Positions 51,797-60,412 of a DNA stretch of 64,000 nt are shown in pieces (within the stretch, counting starts at the first letter, position 1; each line of letters starts with the position of its first letter). The stretch is from Anaerolineae bacterium (lineage in GTDB: Bacteria > Chloroflexota > Anaerolineae > Promineifilales > Promineifilaceae), in the NCBI GenBank assembly GCA_023382655.1, contig JAHDWK010000006.1, positions 62,001 through 126,000 on the forward strand. The letters run 5' to 3'. Under the pieces are notes generated by a model. The model worked only from the letters and a program-made list of their open reading frames with translations. It searched no databases and was not told where the DNA came from. Both the position numbers and the translations under genes were made by a program.

Positions 51797-53833
51797 ATGA
51801 ATTCCACACCAGATGAGCCTCGTCTACAACAAACCTTTTCCTCCACAGATCTGTTACAGGCCGGGCTGAACTTGTTGGCCGAACTAGACCTGAACAAATT
51901 GCTACAAAAGACCATGCGGTTGGTGGCGGATATGTTGCAAACCGATATTGGCGGCCTTTACCTGTGCCAACCTGGTCAGGAGCGGCTGCAAATTGCGGCA
52001 ACCATTCGCGTTAACCGGCTACAAGAAAACATTGAGTTGGCACGTGGTGAGGGATTAGCCGGTAAGGTATGGGAACGAGGCGAAACGATCATTGTTGAGG
52101 ATTATGCCAGTTGGCACGGCCGTGTCCCCCATCTGGTACCTATCATTGGGCATCGTGCCCTGGCCGGTTTCCCCCTTCAACGCGCTGGAGACATGTTGGG
52201 CATCTTGCTGGTGGCTGCTCCCTCAGGCTATCAATTCACCCCGGCACAGATACAACTACTGAAGGCGCTGGCCGCCCAGGCAGCCGTCGCCATTGAAAAT
52301 GCTCGCCTGTTTGAAACCTGGCAGGCGGCCAAAACAATGGCCGAAAGTTTGCAGGAAGTGGCGCTAATCCTCAACAGCGGGTTGGAAATGCGGCCGCTGC
52401 TCATTCGGATTTTGCAGCAGTTACGTCGGGTCATTCCCTATGATAGCGCCGGCATCTTCCTGCGCGAAGGGAATGACCTCGTGCATTATGGTAGCTCTAT
52501 TTTTGGCGAGCCAGAAGAGGGTAACTTTATCCACCAGCCCTATGATGACCCCACTTACTACCCGCTCTATACCCGGCGGCCATACGTCATATCGGATGTA
52601 CGCCAGGACTTGAACTGGCATCTCAATTGGGACTGGGAACATGTGCGCCACATCCGCAGTTGGATGGCGATGCCTTTGCTGGAAGAGAATGATGTGATTG
52701 GCGTCATTACCACCGATAGTTTTACCGTAGACACCTATGATGAAAAATCAGCACAGATAGCCCAATCCTTTGTCAATCAGGCAGTGGCGGCCATTCGTAA
52801 TGCCCGGTTGTATAAGGAAGCGCAGCAAGCCAGGGAAGCCGCCGAAACGGCCAATCGGGCTAAAAGTCAGTTTTTGGCTACCCTCAGTCACGAACTGCGC
52901 ACACCGCTTGGCGGCGTATTAGGCTACGCCCGGCTGCTTAAACAAGACAAAAGTCTGACCGAACGACAGCAGCGTCAGGTGTCCATCATTGAGCAAAGTG
53001 GTCATCATTTGCTGATGCTGATCAATGATTTACTCGACCTGGCAAAAATCGAAGCAGGTCGCTTTGAACTACTGTTGGCCCCTTTTGAGTTATCTTCCTT
53101 TCTGCAACACATCGGGGAAATGATACTGGTGCGGGCGGAAGAAAAGGGGTTGGCGTTTGGGTTAGAGGCGCATAATTTACCAACGGCCGTCATTGGCGAT
53201 GAAAAACGTCTGCGACAAGTGTTGATCAACCTGCTGGGCAATGCGGTCAAGTTTACACTACAGGGGCAGGTGAGCCTGCGCGTTGTCCAGATCGATCCCC
53301 CGGTAGTGGCCCCTGCCCAGGTGTGGCTGCGGTTCACGGTGGAAGACACAGGCATTGGCATCAAACCTGCATACTTGCATCGTATTTTTGAGCCATTTCA
53401 CCAGCTAGGGGAGCCACAGGAGCGCGCCGAAGGCACGGGATTAGGTCTGGCTATCAGTCACAGCCTGATTGAACAAATGGGTGGTCAGTTAGAGGTCAAC
53501 AGTGTGGTCGGTACGGGTAGCAAATTTTCCTTTACGTTACCTTTGCCATTGGTGGGGAGCGAAGAAGTGGACACGGCCGTGAGCCAGCTAACCGCTATGG
53601 ATCACAACTTCCTGGCTTCCATCCCACCCACGGCCGTTCCCTCTTTGGCTGAATTAAACCAGTTATACGCCCAAACTTTGCAGGGCGATATTAGCGCCCT
53701 TCGCCACACCGTTGATCATCTGGCCCAAACCAACCCTCAATACCAACCATTTTTGCATAAAATCCAACATATGGCCTATACTTTTCAGGTAAACGAACTA
53801 CAAAAATTATTGTCAACCTTCCTGTCCCCCTGA
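51797..53833 (+). CDS. Cytosolic GAF-GAF sensor histidine kinase
   Basis: A 678-residue protein without membrane helices. GAF1 spans about 20-170 (LLAELDLNKLLQKTMRLVAD) and GAF2 about 185-340 (RVIPYDSAGIFLREG). HisKA has its His near 364 (LATLSHELRTPLGGVLGYAR). The HATPase has LINLLGNAVKFTLQG, EDTGIGIKP and GTGLGLAISHSLIEQMGG. A C-terminal helical module at about 615-678 resembles the short tail of other GAF kinases. It is followed 42 bases later by a REC-kinase, repeating the arrangement at 25452-30118. Confidence 0.9.
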   Translation: MNSTPDEPRLQQTFSSTDLLQAGLNLLAELDLNKLLQKTMRLVADMLQTDIGGLYLCQPGQERLQIAATIRVNRLQENIELARGEGLAGKVWERGETIIVEDYASWHGRVPHLVPIIGHRALAGFPLQRAGDMLGILLVAAPSGYQFTPAQIQLLKALAAQAAVAIENARLFETWQAAKTMAESLQEVALILNSGLEMRPLLIRILQQLRRVIPYDSAGIFLREGNDLVHYGSSIFGEPEEGNFIHQPYDDPTYYPLYTRRPYVISDVRQDLNWHLNWDWEHVRHIRSWMAMPLLEENDVIGVITTDSFTVDTYDEKSAQIAQSFVNQAVAAIRNARLYKEAQQAREAAETANRAKSQFLATLSHELRTPLGGVLGYARLLKQDKSLTERQQRQVSIIEQSGHHLLMLINDLLDLAKIEAGRFELLLAPFELSSFLQHIGEMILVRAEEKGLAFGLEAHNLPTAVIGDEKRLRQVLINLLGNAVKFTLQGQVSLRVVQIDPPVVAPAQVWLRFTVEDTGIGIKPAYLHRIFEPFHQLGEPQERAEGTGLGLAISHSLIEQMGGQLEVNSVVGTGSKFSFTLPLPLVGSEEVDTAVSQLTAMDHNFLASIPPTAVPSLAELNQLYAQTLQGDISALRHTVDHLAQTNPQYQPFLHKIQHMAYTFQVNELQKLLSTFLSP

Positions 53834-53838
53834 GATGC

Positions 53839-53860
53839 GGCGCACCTGGTCAAGTGCGCC
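53839..53860. repeat. Short hairpin, ggcgcac/gtgcgcc
   Basis: GGCGCAC (53839-53845) and GTGCGCC (53854-53860) lie in the 42-base gap between the kinase and the REC-kinase genes. It is a reduced relative of the GTGCG-type hairpin at 24517-24542. Confidence 0.45.
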
Positions 53861-53875
53861 ACTATTTCCATAACT

Positions 53876-54952
53876 ATGAGCAAAGCATCTGTCCTCATCG
53901 TAGACGATAATACCACTAATCTATCTCTCTTGTTTGAGGCCCTGCAAGCTGCTGACTATCATGTTATTGTGGCTCAGGATGGCGCTAGCGCCCTGGAACG
54001 GCTACGCTATACCCGCCCGGACATCATTTTGCTGGATATTATGATGCCCGGCATGGATGGGTACGAAACGCTGCGCCACATCAAAGTACATCCAGCACAC
54101 CAGGATACGCCCGTCATTTTTATGACGGCCGTTCACGATGCCCACTATGAGGTCAAAGGATTGGAAATGGGCGCGGTGGATTACATTACCAAACCCTTGC
54201 AAATGGAACTGGTATTGGCCCGTTTACACACGCACCTCACCCTCCGCAACCTGCAAAAAAGTTTGCAAGAGCAAAACGCCGACCTGGAAGCATATGCCCA
54301 CACCGTCGCCCATGATCTCAAAGGCCCACTCGCTGTCATTTTAGGTCATACAGAACTCATTGCCAGTGAACTGGCAGCCCATAGTTTAGCGCACCTGGAG
54401 GCCGATTTCGCCCAGGTGCAAAGCAATGTGCAAAAACAAATTAACATCATCAATGAACTGCTGTTGCTGGCCTCACTGCGCAAGGAAGAGGTACAACCGA
54501 CGCCGCTCAATATGGCCGATATTGTGGCCCAGGCACAGCGCCAACTGGCACACATGGTAACGGAGCACCAGGTAGAAATTGAGTTGCCCCTCAGCTGGGC
54601 TGTGGCCTGGGGCCATGCCCCCTGGGTAGAAGAGGTGTGGGTAAACTACTTGAGTAATGGTATGAAGTACGGCGGTCAGCCACCGCGTTTGCTGGTAGGC
54701 AGCGCTTTACAACCTGATGGCATGGTGCGTTTCTGGGTGCAAGATAACGGCCGTGGCCTTACCGCCGCCGAAAAGGCCAACTTATTTGCCGAATTTACCC
54801 GTCTGGATCAGACCCGTGCCCAGGGTTATGGATTGGGTCTTTCCATTGTCAGACGCATTATTCACAAGCTAGGGGGAGAGGTGGGGGTAAATAGCGAAAA
54901 AGGGCAGGGCAGCACCTTTTACTTCACCCTGCCGGGGGCAGAAAGCAAGTAA
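53876..54952 (+). CDS. Response regulator-histidine kinase fusion (REC-HisKA-HATPase)
   Basis: A 358-residue protein. REC has acidic VDDN and phospho-Asp in IILLDIMMPG (near 52), Thr in FMTAVHD and Lys in TKPLQ. HisKA has its His in TVAHDLKGPLAVILG (near 145). The HATPase has NYLSNGMKYGG, QDNGRGLT and GLGLSIVRRIIHKLGGE. It has the same domain order as the protein at 25452-26558 and is likewise directly downstream of a multi-sensor kinase, suggesting a phosphorelay pair. Confidence 0.9.
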   Translation: MSKASVLIVDDNTTNLSLLFEALQAADYHVIVAQDGASALERLRYTRPDIILLDIMMPGMDGYETLRHIKVHPAHQDTPVIFMTAVHDAHYEVKGLEMGAVDYITKPLQMELVLARLHTHLTLRNLQKSLQEQNADLEAYAHTVAHDLKGPLAVILGHTELIASELAAHSLAHLEADFAQVQSNVQKQINIINELLLLASLRKEEVQPTPLNMADIVAQAQRQLAHMVTEHQVEIELPLSWAVAWGHAPWVEEVWVNYLSNGMKYGGQPPRLLVGSALQPDGMVRFWVQDNGRGLTAAEKANLFAEFTRLDQTRAQGYGLGLSIVRRIIHKLGGEVGVNSEKGQGSTFYFTLPGAESK

Positions 54953-54970
54953 CGGGAGGCTATTACTCCT

Positions 54971-56005
54971 TTATTGCCGCATCAGGAAACCCATCAGCAT
55001 TTCTTTGGCGTTTTCCAGGTTGGGCAGATCATCCAGCAATTGTATTTCCAGGTTCAGGTGATCGGCTAATGGCTCCAAATAGCTTGCCACCTGTTCCGAG
55101 GTGGTGCGGATGAAACCGGGGCGCAACCGCGACCGGGCCAGCATTTGCCCCAACTTCATGGGCATTGTGCCCCACATCTCCTCCATAGAGGGCACGGCAA
55201 TCATGGTCTCAGTCCCCAAGATCATGCCGCTGCCTGGCTCTAACAGAAGCAGCATATAGGGGTAATACGGCCGTGCTTGCTCCCCCAACACCGGTACCGG
55301 CGTCCAGAAAAAGTCTACATCAATCGTGCCCAGGGTGGGGGGCAGACTTTGCAGTAGTTCCAGGGCGCGTCTGTCCAGATAAATAGAAGTTGATTGGGCT
55401 TCAGGTGACTGTACCTGGTGTCTTTCATCATGCCATACCCATGTTCCATCTTGTTTGGTGGGGACACGAACCAGATACTCATCGTCATCTTCTGTATCCA
55501 GAAGCTCTGGATCATCTTCCAGACGAGCCGTCACCCCCAGCATTTGCTCCAGGGCGTGGGTGAGGAATCGGGCTTCAACGGCCGTCAGATACCAGGGAAC
55601 CAGGCCCGGCGCATAACTCTGGAACTGCGGCCACGCCAATTTTCCGCGATACTTCAACCCCAGTTCCTTGATTACATCCCGGTCTTTCTGGTGCAAGGTG
55701 TTACGGTCTTCAAACGAAGCCTGCAACTGGGGTACATTGAGTACCATATCGGGCGTCAGATACGGTCCGGCAAACTGCATCTCCCAAAAGCCAGCTAACC
55801 CCTCCTCGCCTAAATAAACCGCTACCGCCAGATGTTCGCCCAGACTACCCATGACGCTAACAAAACCCAACACCCCTGTTTCCGGGTTCTGTATACCAAA
55901 AATATCGGTCTCCTCCATCCATTCCCAGGGCGCGGCCTCTTTCACCCGATCCATTACCGCATATAGTTGGCGCCATTCTTCCTGGGTGGGATTTTGTTCA
56001 TCCAT
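54971..56005 (-). CDS. Uncharacterised protein, DUF7309/DUF6930-like
   Basis: A 344-residue soluble protein. Residues 1-150 (WRQLYAVMDRVKEAAPWEWM, ETDIFGIQNPETGVLGFVSV and MGSLGEHLAVAVYLGEEGLA) resemble the DUF7309 type found in proteins of unknown function. The C-terminal half (about 200-340) contains LLLEPGSGMILGTETMIAVP, compatible with a DUF6930-like domain. No catalytic motif is evident. ATG 56005 overlaps the TGA of the upstream aminotransferase by one base, with GGAGG five bases before it, so translation is coupled. Family names are recalled from pattern and not verified. Confidence 0.65.
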   Translation of the reverse strand: MDEQNPTQEEWRQLYAVMDRVKEAAPWEWMEETDIFGIQNPETGVLGFVSVMGSLGEHLAVAVYLGEEGLAGFWEMQFAGPYLTPDMVLNVPQLQASFEDRNTLHQKDRDVIKELGLKYRGKLAWPQFQSYAPGLVPWYLTAVEARFLTHALEQMLGVTARLEDDPELLDTEDDDEYLVRVPTKQDGTWVWHDERHQVQSPEAQSTSIYLDRRALELLQSLPPTLGTIDVDFFWTPVPVLGEQARPYYPYMLLLLEPGSGMILGTETMIAVPSMEEMWGTMPMKLGQMLARSRLRPGFIRTTSEQVASYLEPLADHLNLEIQLLDDLPNLENAKEMLMGFLMRQ

Positions 56006-57162
56006 CATCTCCTCCAATTTTGTAGCCGTCTGGCGGCTTCATCGAGCGTGAGCTGCGATTTGCAGAAGGCAAAACGCGCCAGCCGCGCGCCATCAGCCGG
56101 GTTATGGTAAAAAGCGCTGGGGGGGATGGCCGCCACACCCACTGCCGTCGTCAGGTAACGGCAAAACGCCACATCATCAGGAAAGCCCAGCCTGCTAATG
56201 TCTACCATAACAAAATAGGTTCCGGCCGGCGCAATAGGCGGTAAGCCGGCCGCGGCTAATACTTGCATCAGGAAATCACGCTTGGCCTGGTAATCCTGGG
56301 TAAGGTGTGTGTAATACTCATCACCAACAGCCAGGGCAACAGCAGCCGCTTCCTGCAAGGGGGCCGCGCCGCAGAAGGTCATAAACTGGTGGGTACGGAA
56401 AGCGGCTCGCAACAGGTCTGGGGGAGCGATGACCCACCCGATTTTCCAGCCGGTAACGCTAAAGCTCTTGCCCAGACTGGAAATGGTGAGGGTACGCGCT
56501 GCCATGCCGGGAAATTGGGCGAGCAGATGGTGGACACGGCCGTCAAACACAATATGCTCATACACCTCATCCGTCAGCGCCAATACATCATGTTCCTGGC
56601 ACAATTCGGCAATCATGCCCAACTCTTCCCGGCCAAATACCTTACCGGTGGGATTATGCGGCGTGTTCACGATAATCAACTTCGTTTTGGGGGTGAAAAG
56701 CGCTGCTAATTCTTCCCGATCGATCTGCCAGTCCGGCTGGCGCAGCGTGTAAAAGCGCGGCACGCCCCCCGCCAGAATCACATCCGGCACATACGAATCA
56801 TAAAATGGCTCAAACAGGATGACTTCGTCGCCGGGGTTCACCAGCCCCAGAATCGCCGCACACAACGCTTCCGTCGCCCCATGTGTCACCAGGATTTCGT
56901 GATCGGGGTCGGCTTCCAGACCGTAGTGGCGTTTCACTTTGGCGGAAATGGCCTGTTTGAGGGGGGCACGGCCGTAGCTGGGCGCATACTGGTTCACATC
57001 GGCCGCAATCGCTTCCCTGGCCGCCTCTTTGAGAAAATCGGGCGCGGCAAAGTCCGGGAACCCCTGCCCCAGATTAACAGCCTGGTGCTGCACGGCCAGC
57101 GCCGTCATTTCCGTAAAAACAGTCACGCCAAATTGTTGGATGCGGTTTGCCAGGTAAGACAT
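56005..57162 (-). CDS. Class I/II PLP-dependent aminotransferase
   Basis: A 385-residue fold-type I aminotransferase. It has LGQGFPDFAAPDFLKEAARE, YAPSYGRAPLKQAI, NTPHNPTGKVFGREEL, DEVYEHIVFDGR, the PLP lysine in SSLGKSFSVTGWKIGW, and RFAFCKSQLTLDEA near the end. It resembles the methionine/kynurenine/glutamine transaminase group (YbdL/KAT-like) acting on sulfur or aromatic amino acids. It is overlapped by one base with the downstream DUF gene. Confidence 0.9.
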   Translation of the reverse strand: MSYLANRIQQFGVTVFTEMTALAVQHQAVNLGQGFPDFAAPDFLKEAAREAIAADVNQYAPSYGRAPLKQAISAKVKRHYGLEADPDHEILVTHGATEALCAAILGLVNPGDEVILFEPFYDSYVPDVILAGGVPRFYTLRQPDWQIDREELAALFTPKTKLIIVNTPHNPTGKVFGREELGMIAELCQEHDVLALTDEVYEHIVFDGRVHHLLAQFPGMAARTLTISSLGKSFSVTGWKIGWVIAPPDLLRAAFRTHQFMTFCGAAPLQEAAAVALAVGDEYYTHLTQDYQAKRDFLMQVLAAAGLPPIAPAGTYFVMVDISRLGFPDDVAFCRYLTTAVGVAAIPPSAFYHNPADGARLARFAFCKSQLTLDEAARRLQNWRR

Positions 57163-57287
57163 AGGAAGTGTTCAGGTGTTCAAGTGTTTACATGGATACG
57201 TAAGCACGCGGAATTGTGGCAGAGTTACGGCCGTTTGGCAACCAATTGTTTGCTTAATTCGCTCAGTTTATTTCTAATAGTGCCCCT

Positions 57288-57593
57288 ATGTTAAAACTAC
57301 TCCTTTTTACAGTGGGCATATGGATAGCCACCATCATCTTCATCGTCGTTGCCATTGGTTTTACGGCCACTTTGACAGCCGATGTATCGGCCGCGCACAT
57401 GGGTATACCCTTGTTCTGTCTGGGCGCGGTCGTGGTATTTTCGGTAGCGGCTGACGTCTATTTGCTGGCGCGTCTGGCGCAACCGGTGGAAGATGACGGT
57501 TTACGGCGGCTGTGGATTGGGGCGTTTTTGGTACTGGAACTGGGCACGGCGGCATTCCTGATGCTCATTGCCCTGGTTGTTTTGAACCGGTAG
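57288..57593 (+). CDS. Small three-helix membrane protein
   Basis: A 101-residue protein with hydrophobic helices at about 3-25, 38-60 and 75-98, and a charged loop (RLAQPVEDDGLRRLW) between the last two. The family is not recognised. It is followed 131 bases later by another small membrane protein on the same strand. Confidence 0.6.
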   Translation: MLKLLLFTVGIWIATIIFIVVAIGFTATLTADVSAAHMGIPLFCLGAVVVFSVAADVYLLARLAQPVEDDGLRRLWIGAFLVLELGTAAFLMLIALVVLNR

Positions 57594-57724
57594 GGGTGGT
57601 GATCGGGAATCTATAATCGGTTATCGGAATTCGGTTATTGAAATTCGGGCTTTGCTTTGTGCCGGTCGCCTGTTTTTGGATACAATCCTTACCCATCTCA
57701 ACAACTAAAGGAAGAGGAGTTTTT

Positions 57725-58162
57725 ATGAGCAAGAGCAAAGCACGCAAACGCCCGGCACACCAGCCACACGGGCAGGCAAACAACAAAGGCACGGCCGTCA
57801 CTGCCCCCCCTGTCGCCCCCGCACGCACACGAACGCCGTTGATCACGGCCGTCATCATCCTCATTATCTTACATGGGGCACTATTTACACTGTTAGCCTG
57901 GAGCGACCTGAACACCAACGGCCTGGCCGTGCGGTCATTATACCTGCCGCTGCTACTGATCACCTCGGTAGCGGACATCATCGCCGGGGTGGCTTTGTGG
58001 CTTTGGCAGCGGTGGGGATTCCAGCTTTACGTCGCCTCCACCCTGGTGATGGCTACCTCCGCCCTGATGAACACCGGCTCCCTCCTGGTATTGTTTGCCA
58101 GCATCCTGCCGGCCATCATCGTCGCCTACATTTTCCTACCCAAACAACATTTGTTTGATTGA
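57725..58162 (+). CDS. Small membrane protein with basic, disordered N-terminus
   Basis: A 145-residue protein. Residues 1-35 are Lys/Arg/Pro/Gln-rich (SKSKARKRPAHQPHGQ) and include two octamer-derived TAV motifs. Four hydrophobic segments follow to residue 140. ATG 57725 has GGAAGAGGAG upstream. No family is recognised. It precedes a Nudix gene. Confidence 0.65.
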   Translation: MSKSKARKRPAHQPHGQANNKGTAVTAPPVAPARTRTPLITAVIILIILHGALFTLLAWSDLNTNGLAVRSLYLPLLLITSVADIIAGVALWLWQRWGFQLYVASTLVMATSALMNTGSLLVLFASILPAIIVAYIFLPKQHLFD

Positions 58163-58169
58163 TGCGCGC

Positions 58170-58202
58170 AGACCTGACAGGTTTTGCAAACCTGTCAGGT
58201 CT
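58170..58202. repeat. Perfect 15-bp hairpin, agacctgacaggttt (copy 2)
   Basis: AGACCTGACAGGTTT (58170-58184) and its exact complement (58188-58202) flank a 3-base loop. The stem is identical to 36199-36232. It lies between the small membrane gene and the Nudix gene and would be translated if the Nudix gene began at its first possible ATG. Confidence 0.75.
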
Positions 58203-58212
58203 ATTGAAAATC

Positions 58213-58749
58213 GTGTCACCTGCCCAACCTGTCGTTTACAGTACACCGCCCCGTTCACGGCCGTTTGCCGCCTTCCCCGCCGCCATTCAAGCTGTCATCA
58301 TCAATGAACAAGAAGAACTACTGCTGCTCGCTTCGCCCACCCGCCAGCCGGTGGGCGCCTGGCAGGTGATCAGTGGTGGCCTGGAAGCGGGCGAAACGAT
58401 TTTAGACGGCGCTTTGCGCGAAGTACGGGAGGAAGCGGGCCAGGGGGTAAGGGTACGGCCGTTGGGCATTGTCCACGCCCGCACCTTCCAGTATGACGCC
58501 TACATCCCCTACATGCTCAGCATCTACTACCTGATGGTCTACGAAGGCGGCGAGATTGTGCCCGGCGATGATATGGTCGGCAGCGCCTGGCGTTGGTGGC
58601 AGGTAGACGAGTTGTTTGCCAGCGGCGAACCGCTCCACCCTTCGGCCAACGACGCCTGGCTGCTTCGTCGCGCTGTCGAACTGTACCGTTTGTGGCATAA
58701 TCACCCCGACCAGGAAATAGAATTACAAGAGGTCATCAGTAATCAGTGA
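58213..58749 (+). CDS. NUDIX hydrolase
   Basis: About 178 residues with the Nudix box GGLEAGETILDGALREVREEAG shortened here as GGLEAGE...REVREEAG, in which the metal-binding REVREE is intact. It hydrolyses nucleoside diphosphate-linked substrates; the family also includes NADH and dNTP cleaners. The start is uncertain: GTG 58213 avoids translating the hairpin, while ATG 58162 would add 17 residues encoded by it. The gene ends inside a word related to the following repeat. Confidence 0.83.
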   Translation: MSPAQPVVYSTPPRSRPFAAFPAAIQAVIINEQEELLLLASPTRQPVGAWQVISGGLEAGETILDGALREVREEAGQGVRVRPLGIVHARTFQYDAYIPYMLSIYYLMVYEGGEIVPGDDMVGSAWRWWQVDELFASGEPLHPSANDAWLLRRAVELYRLWHNHPDQEIELQEVISNQ

Positions 58750-58750
58750 A

Positions 58751-58825
58751 CGGTAATCGGTTTAGCACCGATTACCGATTACCGATTACCGATTACCGAT
58801 TACCGATTACCGATTACCGATTACC
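58751..58825 (+). repeat. Eight tandem accgatt units before the metallo-beta-lactamase gene
   Basis: ACCGATT is repeated eight times without interruption (58767-58822), preceded by the complementary CGGTAATCGGT (58751-58761), so the region can fold back. It ends four bases before the next ATG, and no SD lies between. The word is shared with 21242-21312. Confidence 0.88.
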
Positions 58826-58828
58826 ACC

Positions 58829-59797
58829 ATGAATCCCATCCGCATTGAACTGCCTACGCCTTTTGATGTCGGTCCGGTGAATGTGTACCTCTTTACCGAA
58901 CCGGAACCAGTGCTGGTGGATACCGGCGTGGATTCAGACGATAGTTGGGCAGCATTGCAGGCCGGGTTGGCGGCACACGGTCTGGCAGTGGCCGATTTGC
59001 AGCGTGTCATCATTACCCATGCCCATGTAGACCATTTGGGCGCGGCGGCACGGATCACCGCACACAGCAACGCCCAGATCCACATTGCCGATCTAGGGTA
59101 TGAATGGCTGGCGACGCCCAAGCACAAATGGGAGCAGCGGATTGCCTTTTACCGCGACTATTTTCTGGCCCCCTGCGGCCTTTCGCCCCAGGCACAGCAA
59201 ATGGTCATTGCCTACATGACCTATGCGGCCGAGAGTTCTACGCCGGTTGCGCCGGAACGCATCCAAACGTTCCGGGCCGGTGACCAACTGGCGATGGGTG
59301 GGCTGGATTGGGAGGTGCTGCACATGCCCGGCCACGCCAGCCACCAGACCTGCTTTTACCAGCCAACCACCCGCCAGTTCATCAGCGCCGACATGCTGCT
59401 GCACAAAGCGCCCACGCCCATTGTGGAAGAGCCACCAGATGGGGAGACACGACGGCCGTCTCTGCCCCTGCTGCTTGATTCCTTCACGGCCGTTGCCAAA
59501 CTGGACATCGCCATCGCCTACCCCGGCCACGGCGCCCTCATCCACAACCCGCAGGAGGTTATCCAACAGCAGCGCCAGCGCCTTCAGGTGCGCAAACTGG
59601 AAACCCTCGACCACATCCGGCAAGGCTGCCAGACGGTCATCGAGTTAGTCAACGCCATGTACGCCCATTACCCAGAGAATGCCCGCATTGCCGGCCTATG
59701 GATGGTTGTCGGTTATCTGGATTTGCTCAAGGCAGAAGGGGCCATCGAAGAGCAAGAAATCGGCGGCGTCTGGCGATATGTTGTAAAAGGAGATTAG
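58829..59797 (+). CDS. Metallo-beta-lactamase-fold hydrolase
   Basis: A 322-residue protein with motif THAHVDHLG (His64, His66, Asp68, His69), further metal ligands in HMPGHASHQTCFYQ and AYPGHG, and VLVDTGVDSDDSW near the start. The long insertion and C-terminal helices fit the LACTB2/glyoxalase II-like broad hydrolase group. It neighbours thioesterase and CoA ligase genes, so a thioester substrate is plausible (inference). Confidence 0.87.
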   Translation: MNPIRIELPTPFDVGPVNVYLFTEPEPVLVDTGVDSDDSWAALQAGLAAHGLAVADLQRVIITHAHVDHLGAAARITAHSNAQIHIADLGYEWLATPKHKWEQRIAFYRDYFLAPCGLSPQAQQMVIAYMTYAAESSTPVAPERIQTFRAGDQLAMGGLDWEVLHMPGHASHQTCFYQPTTRQFISADMLLHKAPTPIVEEPPDGETRRPSLPLLLDSFTAVAKLDIAIAYPGHGALIHNPQEVIQQQRQRLQVRKLETLDHIRQGCQTVIELVNAMYAHYPENARIAGLWMVVGYLDLLKAEGAIEEQEIGGVWRYVVKGD

Positions 59798-59808
59798 TCG
59801 GCGAGAGA

Positions 59809-59835
59809 CATCCGATTTTTCAAAAAAATCGGATG
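59809..59835. repeat. Hairpin, catccgattttt
   Basis: CATCCGATTTTT (59809-59820) pairs perfectly with AAAAATCGGATG (59824-59835), loop CAA. It sits between the MBL gene and the thioesterase gene, 13 bases before the latter's ATG. Confidence 0.65.
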
Positions 59836-59848
59836 CCTGACATACACC

Positions 59849-60352
59849 ATGAAAGAGATCCTCAAATCCCTCACCCTTCCCCAACTGGAACAACTGCCGC
59901 TCACCCACCGCGCCACCGTCACCGATGGTCATCTGGACTTGATGGGGCATATGAATGTGCGCCATTACCTGGGCTTTTTTGATGACGCCACCTGGCATCT
60001 ATTCGCCAGTTTTGGCATGGATCATCCCTATTACACCACCAGTGGCAACGGCTCCTTTGCCTTGCAGCAGTTCATTTTTTACCTGGCGGAAGTACGCACG
60101 GATGAAACGATTGGGATACGGTCGCGGCTGTACGGCCGTACTGACAAACGCATCCACTTCTGCCACTTCATGGTCAACGAAAGCACCGGCCAACTGGCCG
60201 CCACCGTGGAAATGCTCGGTTCCCACGCCAACCTGGCCATCCGCCGCACCTCACCCTTCCCACCCCACATCGCCGCCAACATTGATACCCTCCTGGACAA
60301 ACACAACCAACTCAATTGGCCCACACCTCTTTGTGGCGCAATAAGTTTGTAG
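59849..60352 (+). CDS. Hot-dog fold acyl-CoA thioesterase
   Basis: A 167-residue 4HBT-like thioesterase: THRATVTDGHLDLMGHMNVR and HYLGFFDDATWHLFASFGMD contain the family's Asp/His-rich helix start, then GSFALQQFIFYLAEVRTDET and IRSRLYGRTDKRIHFCHFMV. It hydrolyses acyl-CoA, fitting the adjacent CoA ligase. Its TAG stop lies inside the following palindrome. Confidence 0.85.
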   Translation: MKEILKSLTLPQLEQLPLTHRATVTDGHLDLMGHMNVRHYLGFFDDATWHLFASFGMDHPYYTTSGNGSFALQQFIFYLAEVRTDETIGIRSRLYGRTDKRIHFCHFMVNESTGQLAATVEMLGSHANLAIRRTSPFPPHIAANIDTLLDKHNQLNWPTPLCGAISL

Positions 60353-60398
60353 TAGGCGATTTATCGCCGTGAAAGGCAATAAATTTCCTACTACAAAC
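60345..60398. repeat. Intergenic palindrome, gtagtaggcgatttatcgcc family (copy 2)
   Basis: Arms 60345-60368 and 60375-60398 are complementary with about three mismatches, beginning GTTTGTAGTAGGCG and ending CCTACTACAAAC. The left arm is identical to copy 1 at 17386. It supplies the TAG stop of the thioesterase gene and precedes a good SD (GAGAGGAG) for the CoA ligase. Confidence 0.8.
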
Positions 60399-60412
60399 GA
60401 GAGAGGAGAACT

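Noticed and set aside
57594..57724. Words such as ATAATCGGTTATCGG suggesting another intergenic palindrome
   Set aside because: Only weak complementarity (TCGGTTAT/GGAATTCGG) was found; not strong enough to list.
58751..58825. A CRISPR-like repeat array
   Set aside because: The units are contiguous 7-mers with no spacers, and no cas genes are near; it is a simple tandem.
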